From Microbulbifer thermotolerans (GTDB lineage: Bacteria; Pseudomonadota; Gammaproteobacteria; Pseudomonadales; Cellvibrionaceae), in the NCBI RefSeq assembly GCF_900112305.1, contig NZ_FOKT01000005.1:310001-374000 (forward strand): a stretch of DNA of 64,000 bases. The letters run 5' to 3'. The notes beneath the pieces are model-generated. The model saw only the letters and a list, made by a program, of their open reading frames with translations. It was not told where the DNA came from and searched no databases. Shown one piece after another: positions 42,475-53,328 of this stretch (position 1 is its first letter; each line of letters starts with the position of its first letter). Made by a program: the position numbers and the translations under genes.

Positions 42475-44565
42475 ATGGATATAACAGAATTTTACGACAC
42501 CTTTTTCGAGGAGGCCGGTGAACTCCTGGCGGAGATGGAAACCCATCTGCTGGAGCTGGATGTGGACGCTCCCGACCCGGAACAGCTGAATGCCATCTTC
42601 CGCGCTGCCCATTCGATCAAGGGCGGTGCGGGCACCTTCGGTTTCGAGGCGCTGCAACGCACCACACACCTGCTGGAGAACCTGCTCGACTACACCCGCC
42701 GCGGCGAGCTGGCCCTGCGCCGCGACATAGTGGATACCTTTTTGGAAGCCAAAGACATGCTGAACGACCAACTGGAAGCCTATCGCAGCGGCTCCGAGCC
42801 GGACCCGGAGGCGTTGGAGCGGATATGTCAGACGCTGCAGCAGCTGGCTCTGGAGGAAATCGGTGAAGTTGCGGATGTGAACGGTGCTGCGCCGAAGCCT
42901 GCAGCTGTAGAAGCAGTGCCGAAGCCCGCAGCTGGAGAAGCTGGGCAGCCGCAGTCCGACGGTGCCGGTGGAGGCTACCGAGTGGTGTTCCTCAATGTGG
43001 CCGAAAAGGACCGTCAGCTGCTGATCGAAGAGTTGGGCAACCTGGGGGATATCAAGGGTCAGTCCGGCGGCGCCGAGCGCTACGAGGTGACCCTGTCCAC
43101 CTCTCTGAGTGCGGATGATATTGAAGCGGTAATGTGTTTTATCGCCGAGCCGGAGCAGTTGGAGATCAGCCCCTTGGCGCAGGCCGGAGCCGCCGCGGAT
43201 ACCGGTAACGCCGGGCAAGCGACTGCGGGCACCGCCGAGGAAAAATCCTCTGAGAAAGTTGAAGAGAAAAAGGCGGCGTCCCCAAAGACATCGAAGCCGG
43301 GGCGGAGCGCTGCGGCGAAGGGCGCCGGAGGCGGCGAGTCCACCTCCATCCGCGTGCCGGTAACCAAAGTGGACCAGATCATCAACTTGGTGGGCGAGCT
43401 GATCATTACCCAGTCGATGCTCAACCAGGTGGCGTCGGAAGCCGGCGATCAGGTCCACGGGAAGCTGGAACACGGCCTCAATCTGCTAGCCCGCACTGCC
43501 CGCGACCTGCAGGAGGCGGTGATGTCGGTGCGCATGGTCCCCATGGACTATGTGTTCAGCCGCTTTCCGCGCCTGGTGCGCGATCTGGCCGGCAAGCTCG
43601 ACAAAGAAGTGGAGCTGGTCACCGAGGGAAGATCCACCGAACTCGACAAGGGGCTCACCGAGCGCATTATCGACCCGCTCACGCACCTGGTGCGCAACAG
43701 CCTGGACCACGGCATCGAGTCGCCGGAGCGCCGCGAAGCCGCCGGCAAACCGCGTTGTGGCCGCCTGACCCTGTCCGCCACCCACCAGGGCGGCAACATT
43801 TTGATCGAAGTGAGCGACGACGGCGCAGGGTTGAACCGCGACAAAATACTCGCCAAAGCGCGCAGCAACGGTCTTCCGGTAACCGACAATATGCCCGACG
43901 ACGAAGTGTGGCAGCTGATTTTCGCCCCCGGGTTCTCCACCGCCGAGGAGGTCAGCGATGTGTCGGGACGGGGCGTGGGCATGGACGTGGTCAAGCGCAA
44001 TATCCAGTCCATGGGCGGTCACGTGGATATCCTCTCCCAGCCGGGGCAGGGCACCACCATCCGTATTGTGTTGCCGCTGACCCTGGCGATCCTCGACGGC
44101 ATGTTGATCCGTGTGGGCGATGAAACCTTCATTCTGCCGATCAGCGGTGTCATTGAATCCCTGCAGCCACAAAAGGAAGACCTCTACCCCAGAACCGGTG
44201 GCGACCTGCTGCTCAAGGTGCGGGAAGACTACCTGCCGGTGGTGGCGGTGCACCGGGTTATGGATGTGCGCGGCGCCGTCGAAGACCCCACCGCCGCCAT
44301 CGCGGTAATCGTGCAGGGCAAAGGGCGTCGCTACGCCCTGCAGGTGGATGAGCTGGTCGGCCAGCAGCAGGTAGTGGTCAAGAACCTGGAAACCAATTAC
44401 CGCCGGGTCCCTGGCGTGTCCGCCGCGACCATTCTCGGCGACGGCAGCGTGGCTCTGATTCTCGACATCGCCGATCTGCACCGCCTCAGCCAGAGCATAA
44501 AAGAAAATCCCATCTTCGGGGCGCACGAAGCGGCCCGGAGCCGACAGGAGGCAGAAACAGTATGA
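42475..44565 (+). CDS. cheA: chemotaxis histidine kinase CheA
   Basis: 696 residues. Hpt domain with the phospho-His in [17 protein letters not shown] (~45), a variable Ala/Pro-rich linker with a P2-like module (~160-225, [24 protein letters not shown]), dimerisation helices ([27 protein letters not shown]), HATPase domain ([38 protein letters not shown]) and CheW-like P5 domain. Phosphorylates CheY and CheB in response to receptor signals. Overlaps cheW by ATGA. The linker's [12 protein letters not shown] repeats indicate recent local expansion. Confidence 0.97.
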   Translation: MDITEFYDTFFEEAGELLAEMETHLLELDVDAPDPEQLNAIFRAAHSIKGGAGTFGFEALQRTTHLLENLLDYTRRGELALRRDIVDTFLEAKDMLNDQLEAYRSGSEPDPEALERICQTLQQLALEEIGEVADVNGAAPKPAAVEAVPKPAAGEAGQPQSDGAGGGYRVVFLNVAEKDRQLLIEELGNLGDIKGQSGGAERYEVTLSTSLSADDIEAVMCFIAEPEQLEISPLAQAGAAADTGNAGQATAGTAEEKSSEKVEEKKAASPKTSKPGRSAAAKGAGGGESTSIRVPVTKVDQIINLVGELIITQSMLNQVASEAGDQVHGKLEHGLNLLARTARDLQEAVMSVRMVPMDYVFSRFPRLVRDLAGKLDKEVELVTEGRSTELDKGLTERIIDPLTHLVRNSLDHGIESPERREAAGKPRCGRLTLSATHQGGNILIEVSDDGAGLNRDKILAKARSNGLPVTDNMPDDEVWQLIFAPGFSTAEEVSDVSGRGVGMDVVKRNIQSMGGHVDILSQPGQGTTIRIVLPLTLAILDGMLIRVGDETFILPISGVIESLQPQKEDLYPRTGGDLLLKVREDYLPVVAVHRVMDVRGAVEDPTAAIAVIVQGKGRRYALQVDELVGQQQVVVKNLETNYRRVPGVSAATILGDGSVALILDIADLHRLSQSIKENPIFGAHEAARSRQEAETV

Positions 44566-45065
44566 CCAACACCAGCGCACAGGAGATCGCCGCCGCTGAG
44601 AGCGGCAACCGGGAGTTTCTGGTTTTCTCCCTAGGGGATGAGGAATACGCCATCGATATCCTCAAGGTGCAGGAAATCCGCGGCTACGACAACGTCACCC
44701 GCATTGCCAATGCCCCGGACTTTATCAAGGGTGTGGCCAATCTGCGCGGTGTGATCGTTCCGATTGTGGATTTGCGCATCAAGTTCCGCCTGTCCAGCGC
44801 CGAGTATGACGCGCAGACCGTGGTGATCGTCGTCAACATCGCCGAGCGGGTGGTGGGCATGGTGGTGGACCGTGTCTCCGACGTGATGACGCTGAGTGGC
44901 GAGCAAATCAAGGCGGCGCCGGAATTCGGTGTCGGCCTGCCATTGGCTTATATCGAGGGGCTGGGCAATCTGGGTGAGCGCATGCTGGTGCTGGTGGATA
45001 TAGAAAAGTTGCTCACCAGCGAGGAAATGGCGCTGGTGGATAAGGCCGAGGAGAATCAACAATGA
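44562..45065 (+). CDS. cheW: chemotaxis coupling protein CheW
   Basis: 167 residues. CheW fold: [73 protein letters not shown], and the receptor-binding Arg within NLRGVI. Connects receptors to CheA. Overlaps both neighbours (ATGA at each junction). Confidence 0.96.
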   Translation: MTNTSAQEIAAAESGNREFLVFSLGDEEYAIDILKVQEIRGYDNVTRIANAPDFIKGVANLRGVIVPIVDLRIKFRLSSAEYDAQTVVIVVNIAERVVGMVVDRVSDVMTLSGEQIKAAPEFGVGLPLAYIEGLGNLGERMLVLVDIEKLLTSEEMALVDKAEENQQ

Positions 45066-46720
45066 GAAACAATCAGCCGGTCACCCAGCGAGAATACCTA
45101 CTCAGGGATGACGACATTCTGATTTCCCGCACCGACTTGCGCGGCAAGATCACATACGCCAACCCCGCCTTCGTGGAAGTCAGCGGATACAGTCGCGAAG
45201 AGCTGATCGGTGCTCCTCACAATCTGATCCGCCATCCGGATATGCCACCGGAGGCATTCAAGAACTTGTGGGAGACCATCGAGCGTGGGGAGCCGTGGAT
45301 CGGTCTGGTTAAAAACCGGCGCAAAAACGGCGACCACTACTGGGTCCGGGCCCACGTTACTCCGGTGATCGAAGAGGGGCGCATTGTGAGCTATGTGTCA
45401 GTGCGCACCAAGATCGACCGCGACACCTCCGCGCGGGCGGAGGAGCAGTACCGCGCATTGCGCGAAGGCCGCGGCGGCCATCTGGCACTGGACCGGGGGA
45501 AGGTGGTACCGCGCGGTCCGCGCGGTTGGTTGCGCCATCTCAGCCTTGCTTCCTTAAAGGTCCGCGTGGCGGCGTTGATAGCGGCGGCGGTATTGCTGCT
45601 AGGTGGCAGCGTCGTCCTCGGATGGCACGCGCTGGGGGCGACAGCCGAAGAGACCGCCAAGCTGATATTCGGCGGCCAGCTGGCGCTGTTGCTCCTCGGG
45701 GTGCCTCTGCTGGGATTGCAGGCGTTCTTTATCGGGCGCGGCGTGTTGCAGCCGATGCAGGAGGCGGAGACCTTCGCCTTTCATATCGCCGCTGGCAACC
45801 TGGACATGTGCCCGCCCAAGGCCGCTCGCGGCGAAGTGGGCCGTCTGGTGAGTGCGCAGGACATTATGCGGCGCAGCCTTGCCAATATCGTAAAAGAGGT
45901 CAACAAGAGTGTCGCCGTGGTATCTCCGGCCGCGCGGGATATCGCCATGAGTAATGAAGACCTGTCCCACCGCTCCGAACAACAGGCGGCCTCTCTACAG
46001 CAGACCGCATCGAGTATGGAGGAAATGACCGCCACTGTGGGCCAGAACGCGGACAATGCGCGCCAGGCCAGTGACCTGGCTGTGGATGCGTCACAGATGG
46101 TACGGGAGAGTGGCACCGCCATGGGCCAGGTTGTGGAGACCATGGGGCGGATCACTGCCAGTTCGGAAAAAATGGCGGCCATTATTGAGACCATCGACAG
46201 CATCGCCTTCCAGACCAATATCCTCGCTCTGAACGCCTCGGTGGAGGCGGCCCGGGCCGGCGAGCATGGGCGCGGTTTTGCGGTGGTGGCCCAGGAAGTG
46301 CGCAGCCTGGCCGGCCGTTCTGCCGACGCGGCGCAGGAAATCCGCAGCCTGATCGACAGCTCCGCACGGGAGATCGACAGTGGTGCCAGCCTGGTGCGGC
46401 GCGCGGAATCCTCAATCGCGGCGGTGGTGGAGTCCGTCACCCGGGTGAGCGATATCATGCAGGAAATTTCCACCGCCTCCTCCGAACAGAGTACCGGAAT
46501 TAACCAGATCAACCAGGCGGTGGCGCAGATGGATGACATGACTCAGAAGAACGCCGAGCACGTCCAGTCCTCGGCGCGCACAGCCACCGCTCTGCAGTCC
46601 CGTGTCGAACAGCTCGCCCAGGCCATATCCGTCTTCCGCATGCCGGAGTTCAATGCAGCGGCAGCACCGCGGCGCGACTTTCCGGCCGATCGTTTGTCGG
46701 AGCAGACTGCCACGGAGTAA
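45062..46720 (+). CDS. Aer-like PAS-domain methyl-accepting chemotaxis protein
   Basis: 552 residues. N-terminal PAS domain (~8-125: [58 protein letters not shown]) of the Aer/energy-taxis type, two close membrane segments (~170-190, ~200-222), then a HAMP-like stretch and the receptor signalling domain with the hairpin tip [20 protein letters not shown] ([35 protein letters not shown]). No periplasmic sensor, so it reads internal redox or oxygen state; an FAD cofactor is inferred. No CheR-docking pentapeptide at the C-terminus (EQTATE). Confidence 0.94.
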   Translation: MRNNQPVTQREYLLRDDDILISRTDLRGKITYANPAFVEVSGYSREELIGAPHNLIRHPDMPPEAFKNLWETIERGEPWIGLVKNRRKNGDHYWVRAHVTPVIEEGRIVSYVSVRTKIDRDTSARAEEQYRALREGRGGHLALDRGKVVPRGPRGWLRHLSLASLKVRVAALIAAAVLLLGGSVVLGWHALGATAEETAKLIFGGQLALLLLGVPLLGLQAFFIGRGVLQPMQEAETFAFHIAAGNLDMCPPKAARGEVGRLVSAQDIMRRSLANIVKEVNKSVAVVSPAARDIAMSNEDLSHRSEQQAASLQQTASSMEEMTATVGQNADNARQASDLAVDASQMVRESGTAMGQVVETMGRITASSEKMAAIIETIDSIAFQTNILALNASVEAARAGEHGRGFAVVAQEVRSLAGRSADAAQEIRSLIDSSAREIDSGASLVRRAESSIAAVVESVTRVSDIMQEISTASSEQSTGINQINQAVAQMDDMTQKNAEHVQSSARTATALQSRVEQLAQAISVFRMPEFNAAAAPRRDFPADRLSEQTATE

Positions 46721-46725
46721 TCGCG

Positions 46726-47586
46726 TTGACTGCCATTTTATCCGCAACCGCCCCACAGCTTGGGGCGGATGTTCCTGTTGAGCGGGACCTGATACTCACT
46801 GACACAGACTTTGCCCGCATTCGCGATCTGATCGCTCAGCGCGCAGGTATTGTGCTCACAGAGCACAAGCGTGACATGGTGTACAGCCGCATTGGGCGGA
46901 GAGTGCGTCAGCGTGGTCTGACGCACTTTGCCGACTATTTGGCAGAGCTGGAGCGGTACCCTGATGGCCCGGAGTGGGAATCCTTTGTCAACGCGCTTAC
47001 CACCAACCTGACCGGATTCTTCCGCGAGGCGCACCATTTCCACCTACTGGCGGAGCACTTCCGCGGCCGCCGCGGACCTGTGCGGGTATGGAGCGCCGGT
47101 GCTTCCACCGGAGAGGAGCCCTATTCCATCGCCATGACGCTGGTAGAGACACTGGGGGATAGCGCCGATATCCGCATCCTGGGAACGGATATTGATACCG
47201 ATGCGCTCGCCCGGGCGCGGGCAGCCGTCTACCCGGAAAAGCAGGTGCGCATGCAGGTGTCCAGCGCGCGGATACAGCGTTTTTTTCTCAAGGGAACAGG
47301 GGATCGCGCCGGCTTGGTGCGGGTGCGCCCACAGTTGGCCGGGCGGGTGCGCTTCGAAAAGCTCAATTTGGTTCAGGGCAGCTGGCCGATCAAGGGCAGT
47401 CTGGACGCTATTTTCTGCCGCAACGTGATGATTTATTTCGATAAGGCTGCCCAGGCGCGGATGCTGGAGCGTTTTGCCCCTTTGCTCAAACCTGACGGCC
47501 TGTTGTTTGTCGGGCACTCGGAGAATTTTACTCAGCTCAGCAAACACTTTCGTCTACGAGGGCAGACGGTATACACCCTGGCGTGA
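46726..47586 (+). CDS. cheR: chemotaxis protein methyltransferase CheR
   Basis: 286 residues starting at TTG (46726), with GGAG 9 nt upstream. N-terminal helical domain (FARIRDLIAQRAGIVLTEHKRDMVYSRIGRRVR) and SAM-binding domain (RVWSAGASTGEEPYSIAM, GTDIDTDALARARA, IFCRNVMIYFD, GLLFVGHSENFT). Methylates glutamates of receptors using S-adenosylmethionine. It may dock on the xWxxF tail of the receptor at 48811-50571. Confidence 0.96.
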   Translation: MTAILSATAPQLGADVPVERDLILTDTDFARIRDLIAQRAGIVLTEHKRDMVYSRIGRRVRQRGLTHFADYLAELERYPDGPEWESFVNALTTNLTGFFREAHHFHLLAEHFRGRRGPVRVWSAGASTGEEPYSIAMTLVETLGDSADIRILGTDIDTDALARARAAVYPEKQVRMQVSSARIQRFFLKGTGDRAGLVRVRPQLAGRVRFEKLNLVQGSWPIKGSLDAIFCRNVMIYFDKAAQARMLERFAPLLKPDGLLFVGHSENFTQLSKHFRLRGQTVYTLA

Positions 47587-47633
47587 AGATGATCATCTGT
47601 GAGGCGGTTGAAGCGAGTTATTGAAAAGCCGGC

Positions 47634-47660
47634 TAAAGAGGTACGCCACACGGCCGATGA
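47634..47660 (+). promoter_or_regulatory. sigma-28 (FliA) promoter before cheB
   Basis: TAAA (47634-47637), 15 nt, GCCGATGA (47653-47660). One mismatch to the FliA consensus. It would give cheB-MCP-cheY-cheZ an extra internal promoter inside the motility operon. Confidence 0.72.
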
Positions 47661-47708
47661 ATAACAACGTGGTGCAGTGCCGATAAGGGCCGCGAGGAGA
47701 GAATTGAT

Positions 47709-48767
47709 TTGCCCAAGGAAAAAATCAAGGTCCTGTGTGTGGACGATTCGGCACTGATCCGTGGCTTGATGAGCGAAATCATCAACAGCCAGCCGGATAT
47801 GGAGGTAGTGGCGGTGGCGCCGGACCCCTTGGTGGCACGGGATCTGATCAAGCGCCATAACCCGGATGTACTGACGCTGGACGTGGAAATGCCGCGCATG
47901 GACGGCCTGGATTTTCTGGAGCGCTTGATGCGGCTGCGGCCAATGCCGGTACTGATGGTGTCCTCACTGACCCGGTCCGGGTCCGAAATCACTCTGAGAG
48001 CGCTCGAACTGGGCGCGGTGGATTTTGTGCAGAAGCCGGAAATGGGCATCCGCAGCGGCATGCTGGAGTACAGCGAACTGATCGCCGACAAGCTGCGCGC
48101 CGCCGCCCGTGTACAGCCGCGCCGTGTCGAGGCCCGGCGCCCGGCGCCGGAAGCGCTCAAACCGGTGATGGTATCGAGCGAGAAACTGGTGATTCTGGGG
48201 GCTTCCACCGGCGGTCCGGAAGCGATTCGGCGGGTGCTGGAACCGCTGCCAGCCAACTGTCCGGCAATTTTGATTGCCCAGCATATGCCGCCCGGTTTTA
48301 CGCGCTCATTCGCGGAGCGGCTCAACCGGCTCTGTCGCGTGGGCGTCAAGGAGGCCGAAGACGGAGAGCGGGTGCTGCCGGGACATGTGTATATCGCCCC
48401 GGGCGACCACCATCTGCTGCTGGACCGCAGTGGTGCCAATTACCAGGTACGGCTGGATTCGGGGCCGCCGGTCAACCGTCACCGCCCGTCTGTGGATGTG
48501 CTCTTTCACTCCGCAGCGGAACTGGCGGGCCGCAACGCCATCGGTGTGCTCTTGACCGGAATGGGCAAGGACGGCGCCGCGGGATTGTTGGCAATGCGCG
48601 ACGCCGGTGCCCCGACCTTGGCCCAGGACGAAGAAACATCACTGGTTTACGGCATGCCGCGCGAGGCCGCAGCCCTGGGCGCCGCTTCGGAAATCGTCTC
48701 CCTGGAGACAGTGGCCCCGCGCATTCTGACACTGGCCGCGGCCTCCGGGCGCGCGCAACGGGTATAG
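47709..48767 (+). CDS. cheB: chemotaxis methylesterase/response regulator CheB
   Basis: 352 residues from a TTG start with GAGGAG 9 nt upstream. Receiver domain ([14 protein letters not shown], phospho-Asp in [15 protein letters not shown]) and C-terminal esterase with the Ser-His-Asp triad in [20 protein letters not shown] and [14 protein letters not shown]. Removes methyl groups from receptors when phosphorylated by CheA. No cheD lies between cheR and cheB. Confidence 0.96.
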   Translation: MPKEKIKVLCVDDSALIRGLMSEIINSQPDMEVVAVAPDPLVARDLIKRHNPDVLTLDVEMPRMDGLDFLERLMRLRPMPVLMVSSLTRSGSEITLRALELGAVDFVQKPEMGIRSGMLEYSELIADKLRAAARVQPRRVEARRPAPEALKPVMVSSEKLVILGASTGGPEAIRRVLEPLPANCPAILIAQHMPPGFTRSFAERLNRLCRVGVKEAEDGERVLPGHVYIAPGDHHLLLDRSGANYQVRLDSGPPVNRHRPSVDVLFHSAAELAGRNAIGVLLTGMGKDGAAGLLAMRDAGAPTLAQDEETSLVYGMPREAAALGAASEIVSLETVAPRILTLAAASGRAQRV

Positions 48768-48810
48768 AGAACGAGAACTCTGGAGGACGGACGAGGAGGA
48801 TACGCCGCCC

Positions 48811-50571
48811 ATGAAGAACCTGATCCGCAATCTCAATATCAACGCGATAGTGGCGGGGGTGCTGGTGTGTTGCACTCTGCTGATGGCGGCCCAGGCCGCA
48901 CTCCGCGTCGCCACCAATCAAATTGGCGAGGAATCCATTCGCTCCCTGCACCGGATCAACGTGGAGGAACTTCACGAAATATTCCGCGCTATTACGCAGC
49001 TTAATCAGGGCCGAATAGAGATGAACCTGGGCGCCGATGAGCTGTCTGCCGGGCGCAAGTTGAGCGCCGGGACCTATCTGGAAGAGGCCGGCCCCCTGCT
49101 CAATAGCGCCGGTGAGAAGTTTGCCGCTGTCAGCAAAGCGCACACAGAAAAAGGGACGTCGGATGAATTTGAGCAACTGGCCGCTGCCTTCCCGGAACTG
49201 CTCGGCGAGGTGCAGGCCCAGTACGACATGCTGAGTCAGGACAAGCCGGATTTGGACGGCTTCCGGGAAGTGCAAGAGGATGTGAGCTTCCTATACGACG
49301 ATCTCAACTCGGCGTTAATCGACTATCTGGAAAAGGCGGGAGAGAACAGCGCCGCCATTATGGCGGTCTATCAGGATACGAGCGAAAGCTACGGCATCAT
49401 CGGCACCGCAGTACTGGCTGCGGTGGTTGTGATTTTGGCACTTATCTACCTGCTGCTGCGCAACGCTGTGGTCAAGCCCCTGGATGAAGCAGTGGATAAC
49501 CTGCAGTGCATCGCCCAGGCAGACTTGTCTCATCCTATCAGTGACCACGGTCGCAACGAGATCGGCAAGTTGTTCAATGCCATGCGCGAGGTGCAGGACA
49601 GCCTTGGCGACATCGTCGTGCAGGTGCGCGCGGGCAGCAACTCCATCTACACCGGCTCCGGGGAAATCGCCCGCGGCAACGCCGACTTGTCCGTGCGCAC
49701 CGAGCAGCAGGCGGCTTCTCTGGAAGAAACTGCCGCCAGCATGGAGCAACTCACCGCCACGGTGAAGCAGAATGCCGACAATGCGCGTCAGGCCAGCGGT
49801 TTGGCCAATGACGCCTCCGGCACCGCGAGTCGCGGTGGCGAGGTGATGCAGCAGGTCTCCAGCAAAATGCAGGGTATCACCGAGAGTTCGCGCAAGGTGG
49901 CGGAGATCACCGGCATGATCGACTCCATTGCCTTCCAGACCAATATTCTCGCTCTCAATGCCTCTGTTGAGGCGGCTCGTGCGGGCGAACAGGGCCGCGG
50001 TTTTGCCGTGGTGGCGGGGGAAGTCCGCAATCTGGCAGGCAACAGCGCCGACGCCGCGCGGCAAATCAAGGCGCTGATCGAGCGCTCCGTCAGTGAAGTC
50101 GAAGAGGGGTCCTTCCTGGTGGCGCAGGCCGGTGAAACCATGCAGGAAGTGGTGGCCGCGGTGAAAAGGGTCACCGACATAATGGACGAGATTTCCGCCG
50201 CCTCTCAGGAACAGAGCAGTGGTATCGAGCAGGTCAGTCGCGCTGTCAGCCAGATGGAAGAAACCACTCAGCAGAACTCGGCACTGGTGGAAGAAGCGTC
50301 TGCCGCTGCGGCCTCTTTGGAGGAGCAGGCGCGGCGTTTGGAAGAGGCAGTTGCTGTGTTCCGTCTGTCCGCCGAGCATGAGTTCAGTGCTCCGGCCCGA
50401 AATGATACCGACGAACCGCAACTGTCGGTGAGCCGTGATGCCGGCCAGGCGCTTGCGGAAAGTAACGGTCAGGATACTGCGGTGCGCCGTGAATCCAAGG
50501 CCGCCACACCGGTGGAGAGTTCGCGGCGGGAAACCGTAGCCGCGACGGATGACGAATGGGAAGAGTTTTAA
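48811..50571 (+). CDS. methyl-accepting chemotaxis protein with periplasmic four-helix sensor and WEEF tail
   Basis: 586 residues. Membrane segments at ~10-31 ([20 protein letters not shown]) and ~196-216 ([22 protein letters not shown]) enclose a helical periplasmic Tar-like sensor of ~165 residues; HAMP ~217-270; signalling domain with the conserved tip ([34 protein letters not shown]). Ends EWEEF, matching the C-terminal xWxxF pentapeptide that tethers CheR and CheB. Ligand unknown. Confidence 0.95.
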   Translation: MKNLIRNLNINAIVAGVLVCCTLLMAAQAALRVATNQIGEESIRSLHRINVEELHEIFRAITQLNQGRIEMNLGADELSAGRKLSAGTYLEEAGPLLNSAGEKFAAVSKAHTEKGTSDEFEQLAAAFPELLGEVQAQYDMLSQDKPDLDGFREVQEDVSFLYDDLNSALIDYLEKAGENSAAIMAVYQDTSESYGIIGTAVLAAVVVILALIYLLLRNAVVKPLDEAVDNLQCIAQADLSHPISDHGRNEIGKLFNAMREVQDSLGDIVVQVRAGSNSIYTGSGEIARGNADLSVRTEQQAASLEETAASMEQLTATVKQNADNARQASGLANDASGTASRGGEVMQQVSSKMQGITESSRKVAEITGMIDSIAFQTNILALNASVEAARAGEQGRGFAVVAGEVRNLAGNSADAARQIKALIERSVSEVEEGSFLVAQAGETMQEVVAAVKRVTDIMDEISAASQEQSSGIEQVSRAVSQMEETTQQNSALVEEASAAAASLEEQARRLEEAVAVFRLSAEHEFSAPARNDTDEPQLSVSRDAGQALAESNGQDTAVRRESKAATPVESSRRETVAATDDEWEEF

Positions 50572-50595
50572 TCGACGACCGAGTGAGAAGTACAA

Positions 50596-50982
50596 ATGGA
50601 TAAGGGTATGAGAATTTTGGTGGTGGACGACTTCCCCACCATGCGCCGGATCATCCGCAGCCTCTTGAAGGAATTGGGCTTTACCAATGTGGAGGAGGCA
50701 GAGGATGGCCAAGAGGCATTGTCCAAACTCGCCGCTGGCGGCTTCGAGTTTGTGGTATCGGACTGGAACATGCCCAACCTCAACGGCCTCGATATGCTCA
50801 AGCAGATCCGCGCTGATGAGGCCACCAAATCGCTGCCGGTACTGATGGTTACCGCCGAGGCGAAGAAAGACAACATAGTGGCGGCCGCCCAGGCCGGTGC
50901 CAACGGTTACATTGTCAAGCCGTTCACCGCCGCCACCCTGGAAGAGAAACTCAGCAAGATTTTTGAGAAGTTGGGAAAATAG
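50596..50982 (+). CDS. cheY: chemotaxis response regulator CheY
   Basis: 128 residues, single receiver domain. Acid pair DDF, phospho-Asp in [16 protein letters not shown] (~57), Thr/Ala in [10 protein letters not shown] and Lys in [15 protein letters not shown]. Binds FliM to change rotation. 24 nt after the receptor gene and 29 nt before cheZ. Confidence 0.97.
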   Translation: MDKGMRILVVDDFPTMRRIIRSLLKELGFTNVEEAEDGQEALSKLAAGGFEFVVSDWNMPNLNGLDMLKQIRADEATKSLPVLMVTAEAKKDNIVAAAQAGANGYIVKPFTAATLEEKLSKIFEKLGK

Positions 50983-51011
50983 CGCCCACCTTACCCTGAG
51001 GAGACGTGATT

Positions 51012-51704
51012 ATGAGTGGTGAGGCTCGGCAACCGGCGGCCCCTGAAAACGCGCAGAGCGACGACCTGGTCCAGCGTATCGGCCAACTTACCCGTATGCT
51101 GCGGGACAGCATGCGCGAGCTGGGCTTGGATAAGGAAGTGGAAAAGGCCGCCCAGGCCATCCCCGATGCCCGCGACCGGCTCAATTATGTGGCCGCGATG
51201 ACAGAGCAGGCGGCGGACCGGGCCCTCAATGCGGTGGACCGGGCGCAGCCGCTGCAAAACGAAATCGAATCCCGCGCCGAGGCCCTGGACAAGCGGTGGC
51301 AGGACTGGTTTGAAAACCCGAAAGAGTTGGATGAAGCCCGGGAACTGGTCAAGGAGACCCGCGCCTATCTGCAAGCGGTGCCGGCCATGGCTCGCGAGAC
51401 CAGTAAGGAACTGCTGGAAATCATGATGGCCCAGGACTTTCAGGATCTGACCGGCCAGGTGATCAAAAAAATGATGGAAGTCATCCAGGAAGTGGAGCGC
51501 CAGTTGCTGCAGGTGCTGCTGGAAAGCGTGCCCGAGGGTGAGGAGCGAGAGGCTCTGAGGCAACGCCTGGAGAAAAACGCCGCAGAGAGCCGCAAGCGCG
51601 AGGAGGATACACTGGTGAACGGCCCTCAGATCCACAGCGATGGCGAGGACATTGTCAGTAACCAGAATCAGGTGGATGATCTGCTCAATGAACTGGGCTT
51701 CTAG
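51012..51704 (+). CDS. cheZ: CheY-P phosphatase CheZ
   Basis: 230 residues from the ATG at 51012 (GAGGAG 8 nt upstream; a GTG at 51006 is too close to it). The catalytic helix reads [18 protein letters not shown] with the Asp and Gln that dephosphorylate CheY-P, and the C-terminal CheY-binding tail is DDLLNELGF. The TAG stop codon is the left border (CTAG) of mobile-element copy E, so the insertion fell exactly in the stop codon and kept it. Confidence 0.96.
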   Translation: MSGEARQPAAPENAQSDDLVQRIGQLTRMLRDSMRELGLDKEVEKAAQAIPDARDRLNYVAAMTEQAADRALNAVDRAQPLQNEIESRAEALDKRWQDWFENPKELDEARELVKETRAYLQAVPAMARETSKELLEIMMAQDFQDLTGQVIKKMMEVIQEVERQLLQVLLESVPEGEEREALRQRLEKNAAESRKREEDTLVNGPQIHSDGEDIVSNQNQVDDLLNELGF

Positions 51705-51921
51705 GGAACCTCTGCTTAATTCGCGTGAACACAATGGTAGGTTCTGGGGCGCTCAGGCAGTAGGACGGATATTTCGAAAGCGCACGAGTACTTCCCTGTA
51801 GCTCCGCCGGATACCGCCTTGTATCCGACGGGTTCGAAATATCCGTCCTATCATCTGAGCTTCACATCCGCCCCCGAAGAACCTCTGCCACCAGGAAATG
51901 AATTAATCAGAGGCTCCCTAG
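51701..51921 (+). mobile_element. MITE-like element, copy E (221 bp)
   Basis: CTAG at both borders, left end GGGAACCTCTGCTTAATTC and right end the complement of GGAGCCTCTGATTAATTC. Interior has the hairpin CGGATACCGCC..GTATCCG. Same subfamily as A but opposite orientation. Lies directly after cheZ. Confidence 0.88.
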
Positions 51922-51959
51922 TAATGCACTGATGCATGCTCAGGTGTGTTTTGCGTGTC

Positions 51960-52029
51960 TCCGGGGGCGAGACAGCGGGAAAGTCGTTCGAAAACGTACA
52001 AATTTCTCTCTGTAGTGCACGCCCCCGGA
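51960..52029. other. long-range inverted repeat upstream of flhB
   Basis: TCCGGGGGCG (51960-51969) and CGCCCCCGGA (52020-52029) pair perfectly over 10 bp around a 50-nt loop. It may be an RNA structure or a regulator site for flhB, whose promoter should lie in 51922-52191. No clear sigma-54 site (GG-N10-GC) was found. Confidence 0.45.
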
Positions 52030-52191
52030 CTCAACGGATTATTCCCCCATACGATGTTGTACTTCTAAACCGCGACGCCAACGCACCCTCCCTTCCCGAA
52101 TAAGCGCCCGCAAACCCCCGCTTATCGTGCCTTTGCCCGCGGCTGCCATGCCCGACAATGGCCGTCACCCGAGCAATCCCCCCGATGCCCA

Positions 52192-53328
52192 ATGGCCGAC
52201 GAGACGGAAGACCAGGAAAAAACAGAAGCGGCCACGCCCCGACGCCTGCAAAAAGCCCGCGAGGAAGGGCAGGTGGCCCGCTCGCGTGAATTGGCCACAG
52301 TGATGCTGCTGGCCGCCGGTGTCGGTGGACTCTGGGCCCTTGGGCCTCACCTGTTTAGCCGGGTGGGCCTGGTTATGGAACAGTCGTTTCTATTCGAGCG
52401 CCGGGAAGCTTTCGACAGTACCGCTATGATCGCCAGCGCCGCCGATTTGGGGGCGCGCATGCTCACCGGACTGTTGCCCTTGTTCGTGTTGCTGGCTGCC
52501 GTCGCCTTGGCGGCTCCCAACCTGCTGGGTGGATTTCTCATTTCCGCCAAATCCCTAAAGCCGCAGTTTTCGAAACTGAATCCGATCAAAGGTCTTAAGC
52601 GGCAGTTCTCCTCCCAGGCGCTGGCGGAACTGGCCAAGGCAATCGCCAAGTCGCTCTTGGTGGGCAGTGTGGTCGCCGCCTTTCTGATGACCCGCCGCGG
52701 CGAGTTTATGGCGCTTATGGACATGCCGAGGGAGCAGGCCTTGGCTGCCGCGCTGCGGCTTGCGGCCCAGGCCTGCGGCCTGATGGTGTTGTCGCTGATC
52801 GTGGTGATACTGATCGACGTGCCCTACCAACTGTGGAGCCACGCCAAAAAGCTGCGTATGAGCAAGGAGGAAATCCGCCGGGAGCACAAGGAAACCGAGG
52901 GGGACCCGCAGCTCAAGGCCCGCATCCGCCAGCAACAGCAGGCCATGGCCCGCAGCCGAATGATGAGCAAGGTGCCGGAAGCGGATGTGATTGTCACCAA
53001 CCCGACCCACTACGCCGTCGCGCTGCGTTACGACGAAACCCGCATGGCGGCACCGCGGGTGGTGGCCAAGGGGGTGGACGCGGTGGCCGCGCGCATTCGC
53101 GAACTGGGGGCGGAACACGATGTGCCCTTGCTCGAGGCTCCGCCACTGGCGCGTGCCCTTTACCGCCATGTGGACCTGGACCGGGAAATTCCCGGTCAGC
53201 TCTATACCGCTGTCGCGGAAGTATTGGTGTGGGCTATACGCCTGCGCCGCGCCCGCAACGGTGATGGTGAATTCCCCGAGACGCCGGCCGATTTGCCGGT
53301 TCCTGAAGAGATGGAGGTTACCCCGTGA
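52192..53328 (+). CDS. flhB: flagellar type III export protein FlhB
   Basis: 378 residues. N-terminal EKTEAATPRRLQKAREEGQVARSRE, four membrane segments within ~30-215, then the cytoplasmic domain with the autocleavage motif NPTH (VIVTNPTHYAVALRY, ~265). FlhB switches export from hook to filament subunits. The stop overlaps the flhA start (GTGA). Confidence 0.97.
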   Translation: MADETEDQEKTEAATPRRLQKAREEGQVARSRELATVMLLAAGVGGLWALGPHLFSRVGLVMEQSFLFERREAFDSTAMIASAADLGARMLTGLLPLFVLLAAVALAAPNLLGGFLISAKSLKPQFSKLNPIKGLKRQFSSQALAELAKAIAKSLLVGSVVAAFLMTRRGEFMALMDMPREQALAAALRLAAQACGLMVLSLIVVILIDVPYQLWSHAKKLRMSKEEIRREHKETEGDPQLKARIRQQQQAMARSRMMSKVPEADVIVTNPTHYAVALRYDETRMAAPRVVAKGVDAVAARIRELGAEHDVPLLEAPPLARALYRHVDLDREIPGQLYTAVAEVLVWAIRLRRARNGDGEFPETPADLPVPEEMEVTP

